A stretch of DNA of 39,653 nucleotides, taken from Nemertoderma westbladi (taxonomy: Eukaryota > Xenacoelomorpha > Nemertodermatida > Nemertodermatidae). The notes below the pieces were generated by a model, which saw only the letters and a program-made list of their open reading frames with translations, was not told where the DNA came from and searched no databases. This document shows, one piece after another, positions 37,683-39,653 of this stretch (its first letter is position 1; each line of letters opens with the position of its first letter). Location: contig JAUCBJ010008601.1 in assembly GCA_032718475.1 (NCBI GenBank), positions 1 to 39,653 on the forward strand. The letters are read 5' to 3'. The position numbers and the translations under genes were made by a program.

Positions 37683-39653
37683 TACTACTAGGATCGGCAT
37701 GCTGCATTGCAGCTGCATTTTTAAGAATGCTGTGCCGGCTTGTCAACAAAATTGCACCGCCACAACTCCCTATCACCCATGACATTGGCTAGATCATCTG
37801 CATCTTTAAGGCCAGTGTCCTTTAAGATGCGTCTCAAGAAAGTCATGGGCTGTCCACCATGCTTATTCACTCCATGAGGCTGCCAAAGTACAAGATTATG
37901 CACTGGCTGGTCCTCACGGCGAAAGCAATGTCCTGCAAAGCGGAGGCGATTTTGTTCTAGTGTCAAGCTTGGGGGAACCAATGAGACACCTCCAATGTTA
38001 TATAGTGTCTGGTTGGAGATGTGTGCATTGTACTTGACACAATGAACCCGGCGTAGCATTCTTGTGAATGTGCCATCCAGAGATTTGGTGTCCTCAGCAG
38101 TTAGAGCCCAGCATGGACTCCCGTAGAGGAGTACTGGAACTACTGCTGCTCTAAATAATCGGACCTTAAGTTTCCGATTAATTCTCGGTGACTTCCAAAT
38201 CCTGGAAAGCCTATTCAAGGCTGCCCATGCCTTTCCCTTACGTATTCGAAGGTCCTCACCTGACTTCCGGATCCATGATCCCAGGTAACAGAAGTCGTCC
38301 ACATGCTCAAGCATACCATCCTTTGAGCTTATGCTCATCCGATCAGAGACTTGCTGAGGACTTTCAAAGTTAACTGTCAGAATTTTGGTCTTTCTGGAGT
38401 TAATAAAAAGACCAACACTAGAAGCAGCATGTTCTAATGAGCTGAGGAGCCGTTGGACTCCCTCTAATGATTCTGAGAGTACTCCTAAGTCATCAGCAAA
38501 GTCTAGATCAGTTAGGTACTTGGCAGGATTTCCTCGACTTCTGGAGCCAGTAGGTGGAGTTATCATAACCCCATCATCATTATAATGATCTAAGGACATG
38601 CGTAGAACATAGTCAACCACAATAATGAACAAAAATGGTGCAAGTGTGTCTCCTTGGAGGACACCCCATAACACTTCAAATGGTTCTGTGTCACCGTCAA
38701 CAGTAGACACAAATGTTGTCGAACCATCGTATACTGATCTGATTGCTGCAATAATTTCATCAGGAATCCCATATAATGAAAGTATGCTGAACATACGTGA
38801 GCGAGAGACTGAATCAAAGGCCTTGAAGAAGTCAACAAAGATAACAGCCAGATGCCTGTCTTTCTTTTTCGAAAACTCTTCAATTATCCTTCTAAGTGCC
38901 AAAATGGGCTCCATGGTCCCACGACCTTTACGGAACCCATTCTGATTTCCACGGAGCAGTCTCTCAATGGGATCCCTGATGCGATTTAATAGAATCCTAT
39001 TGTATAGCTTTGCAGCAATCGAGATCAATGAGATTCCCCGAAAAGAACCATAGAGTGTTAGGTTGCCCTTCTTGGGAACTGGCACCAACTTATTTGTTTT
39101 CATTTCTTGTGGGACTCTTGTTGTTCGGTACATGTCTACTATGATGGGATAGATGAGCTTTAAACACTCAGGTATTTTAAAGACCTCAGGGGGAACACCA
39201 TCTACTCCACAGGCACGATTGGTCTTAATGCTCTTTGCAGCAGCCTTCACTTCTGCAAAAGAGATATCGCCAATGGGAATATCTGGGAGTACAGACTCAG
39301 ACACTTTTACTTCTATAAAGTTATCAGGCAATACCCTGTCATTATTGAGGAGCTTTTCAAAGTGGGCTTTCCAACCATTGAGGCGATCGGCTGGTGATTC
39401 AGCCTTAACCTTGGTGGTTGGTTGGCTTTTCCGCCCAGTAAGCAGATTGATCGATTGCCATGCCTGGGATGATTGCCTGCTGTCGTCAGCATCATTGATG
39501 GCATCAACCTGTTGGTTTATTAGCTCCTGTAGATTAGCAGAGTACTGCCTGTTCAGCGACCTAGATGCAGCCTTAACTGCATTCTTGGCCGCTGTAGTCT
39601 GTTTTAGTCGGGACTCTTTCTGCGCCTTATGAAGGTCATTTCGACACTTCTGA
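37683..39653 (-). mobile_element. LINE copy 2, 3' half, continuing beyond window
   Basis: Same family as 26574-28151, in the opposite orientation. The 3' end is a short (TAG)3 tail (CTACTACTA at about 37684-37692). The region 5' of the RT, expected to hold an apurinic-type endonuclease, lies outside the window. Confidence 0.9.
37721..39652 (-). CDS. LINE ORF2-type polyprotein, reverse transcriptase part, 5' partial
   Basis: The frame is open from the window edge (39652) to a stop at 37721, about 643 residues. The first 110 residues form the Lys/Gln-rich linker between endonuclease and RT (SLNRQYSANLQELINQQ, AWQSINLLTGRK), then the typical DRLNGWKAHFEKLLN. RT motifs follow: FRGISLISIAAKLYNRI, NQNGFRKGRGTMEPI, FVDFFKAFDSVSRS (intact Lys-Ala-Phe-Asp), VLQGDTLAPF and LDFADDLGVLSES. 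A C-terminal segment LEQNRLRFAGHCFRRED ends near GDRELWRCNF. Starting at TTG 39331 would be wrong, since homology continues upstream. No stop or frameshift is visible, so this copy may be young or active. It is RTE-like by pattern; clade not proven. Confidence 0.88.
   Translation of the reverse strand, partial: QKCRNDLHKAQKESRLKQTTAAKNAVKAASRSLNRQYSANLQELINQQVDAINDADDSRQSSQAWQSINLLTGRKSQPTTKVKAESPADRLNGWKAHFEKLLNNDRVLPDNFIEVKVSESVLPDIPIGDISFAEVKAAAKSIKTNRACGVDGVPPEVFKIPECLKLIYPIIVDMYRTTRVPQEMKTNKLVPVPKKGNLTLYGSFRGISLISIAAKLYNRILLNRIRDPIERLLRGNQNGFRKGRGTMEPILALRRIIEEFSKKKDRHLAVIFVDFFKAFDSVSRSRMFSILSLYGIPDEIIAAIRSVYDGSTTFVSTVDGDTEPFEVLWGVLQGDTLAPFLFIIVVDYVLRMSLDHYNDDGVMITPPTGSRSRGNPAKYLTDLDFADDLGVLSESLEGVQRLLSSLEHAASSVGLFINSRKTKILTVNFESPQQVSDRMSISSKDGMLEHVDDFCYLGSWIRKSGEDLRIRKGKAWAALNRLSRIWKSPRINRKLKVRLFRAAVVPVLLYGSPCWALTAEDTKSLDGTFTRMLRRVHCVKYNAHISNQTLYNIGGVSLVPPSLTLEQNRLRFAGHCFRREDQPVHNLVLWQPHGVNKHGGQPMTFLRRILKDTGLKDADDLANVMGDRELWRCNFVDKPAQHS

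Overview
The window looks like a piece of nuclear DNA from an invertebrate animal. It has an AT-rich, repeat-rich background, one clear metazoan signalling gene with a phase-0 spliceosomal intron, non-LTR retrotransposons, a THAP/P-element-type transposase, minisatellites and long poly(C) tracts. I cannot name the species. The palindromic motifs TACTGTA/TACAGTA and GTAGGCCTA recur throughout the non-coding DNA, but I would not base a phylum on that.

Layout. (1) 1-1574, minus: decayed P-element-like transposase with an N-terminal THAP zinc finger. A 1,107-bp transposon with long inverted repeats (1581-2687), flanked by the 9-bp duplication CATATCGAC, sits at its start codon. (2) 3056-11560, plus: a large unrecognised gene dominated by a coding minisatellite of about 335 copies of a 21-bp unit (heptapeptide GDNHVNE). 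Unique sequence flanks it on both sides, one single-base deletion breaks the frame inside the array, and a second frame change near the 3' end could be a 160-nt intron. (3) 11561-14660: non-coding, with two inverted-repeat elements and poly(C) tracts. (4) 14660-15862: a 30-bp minisatellite, then a graveyard of retrotransposon fragments to about 16750. (5) 16751-20107: nothing recognisable. (6) 20108-29873, minus: a Rap guanine nucleotide exchange factor of the PDZ-GEF type (RAPGEF2/6 family). It is encoded by two huge GC-rich exons (28305-29873 and 20108-22714) that join to 1,391 residues. The 5.6-kb intron carries a 5'-truncated LINE in antisense. (7) 29874-34662: AT-rich non-coding DNA. (8) 34893-36432, minus: two closely packed, badly decayed coding regions of unknown family, virus- or large-transposon-like in arrangement. 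(9) 37140-37600: a diverged 231-bp tandem duplication. (10) 37683-39653, minus: a second, intact-looking copy of the same LINE, running off the window edge.

Only the RAPGEF gene is clearly a conserved host gene. Much of the rest is mobile or repeat DNA. The minisatellite gene is the best candidate for something undescribed. Several broken frames are single-base changes, so assembly indels must be separated from real decay before calling genes dead.
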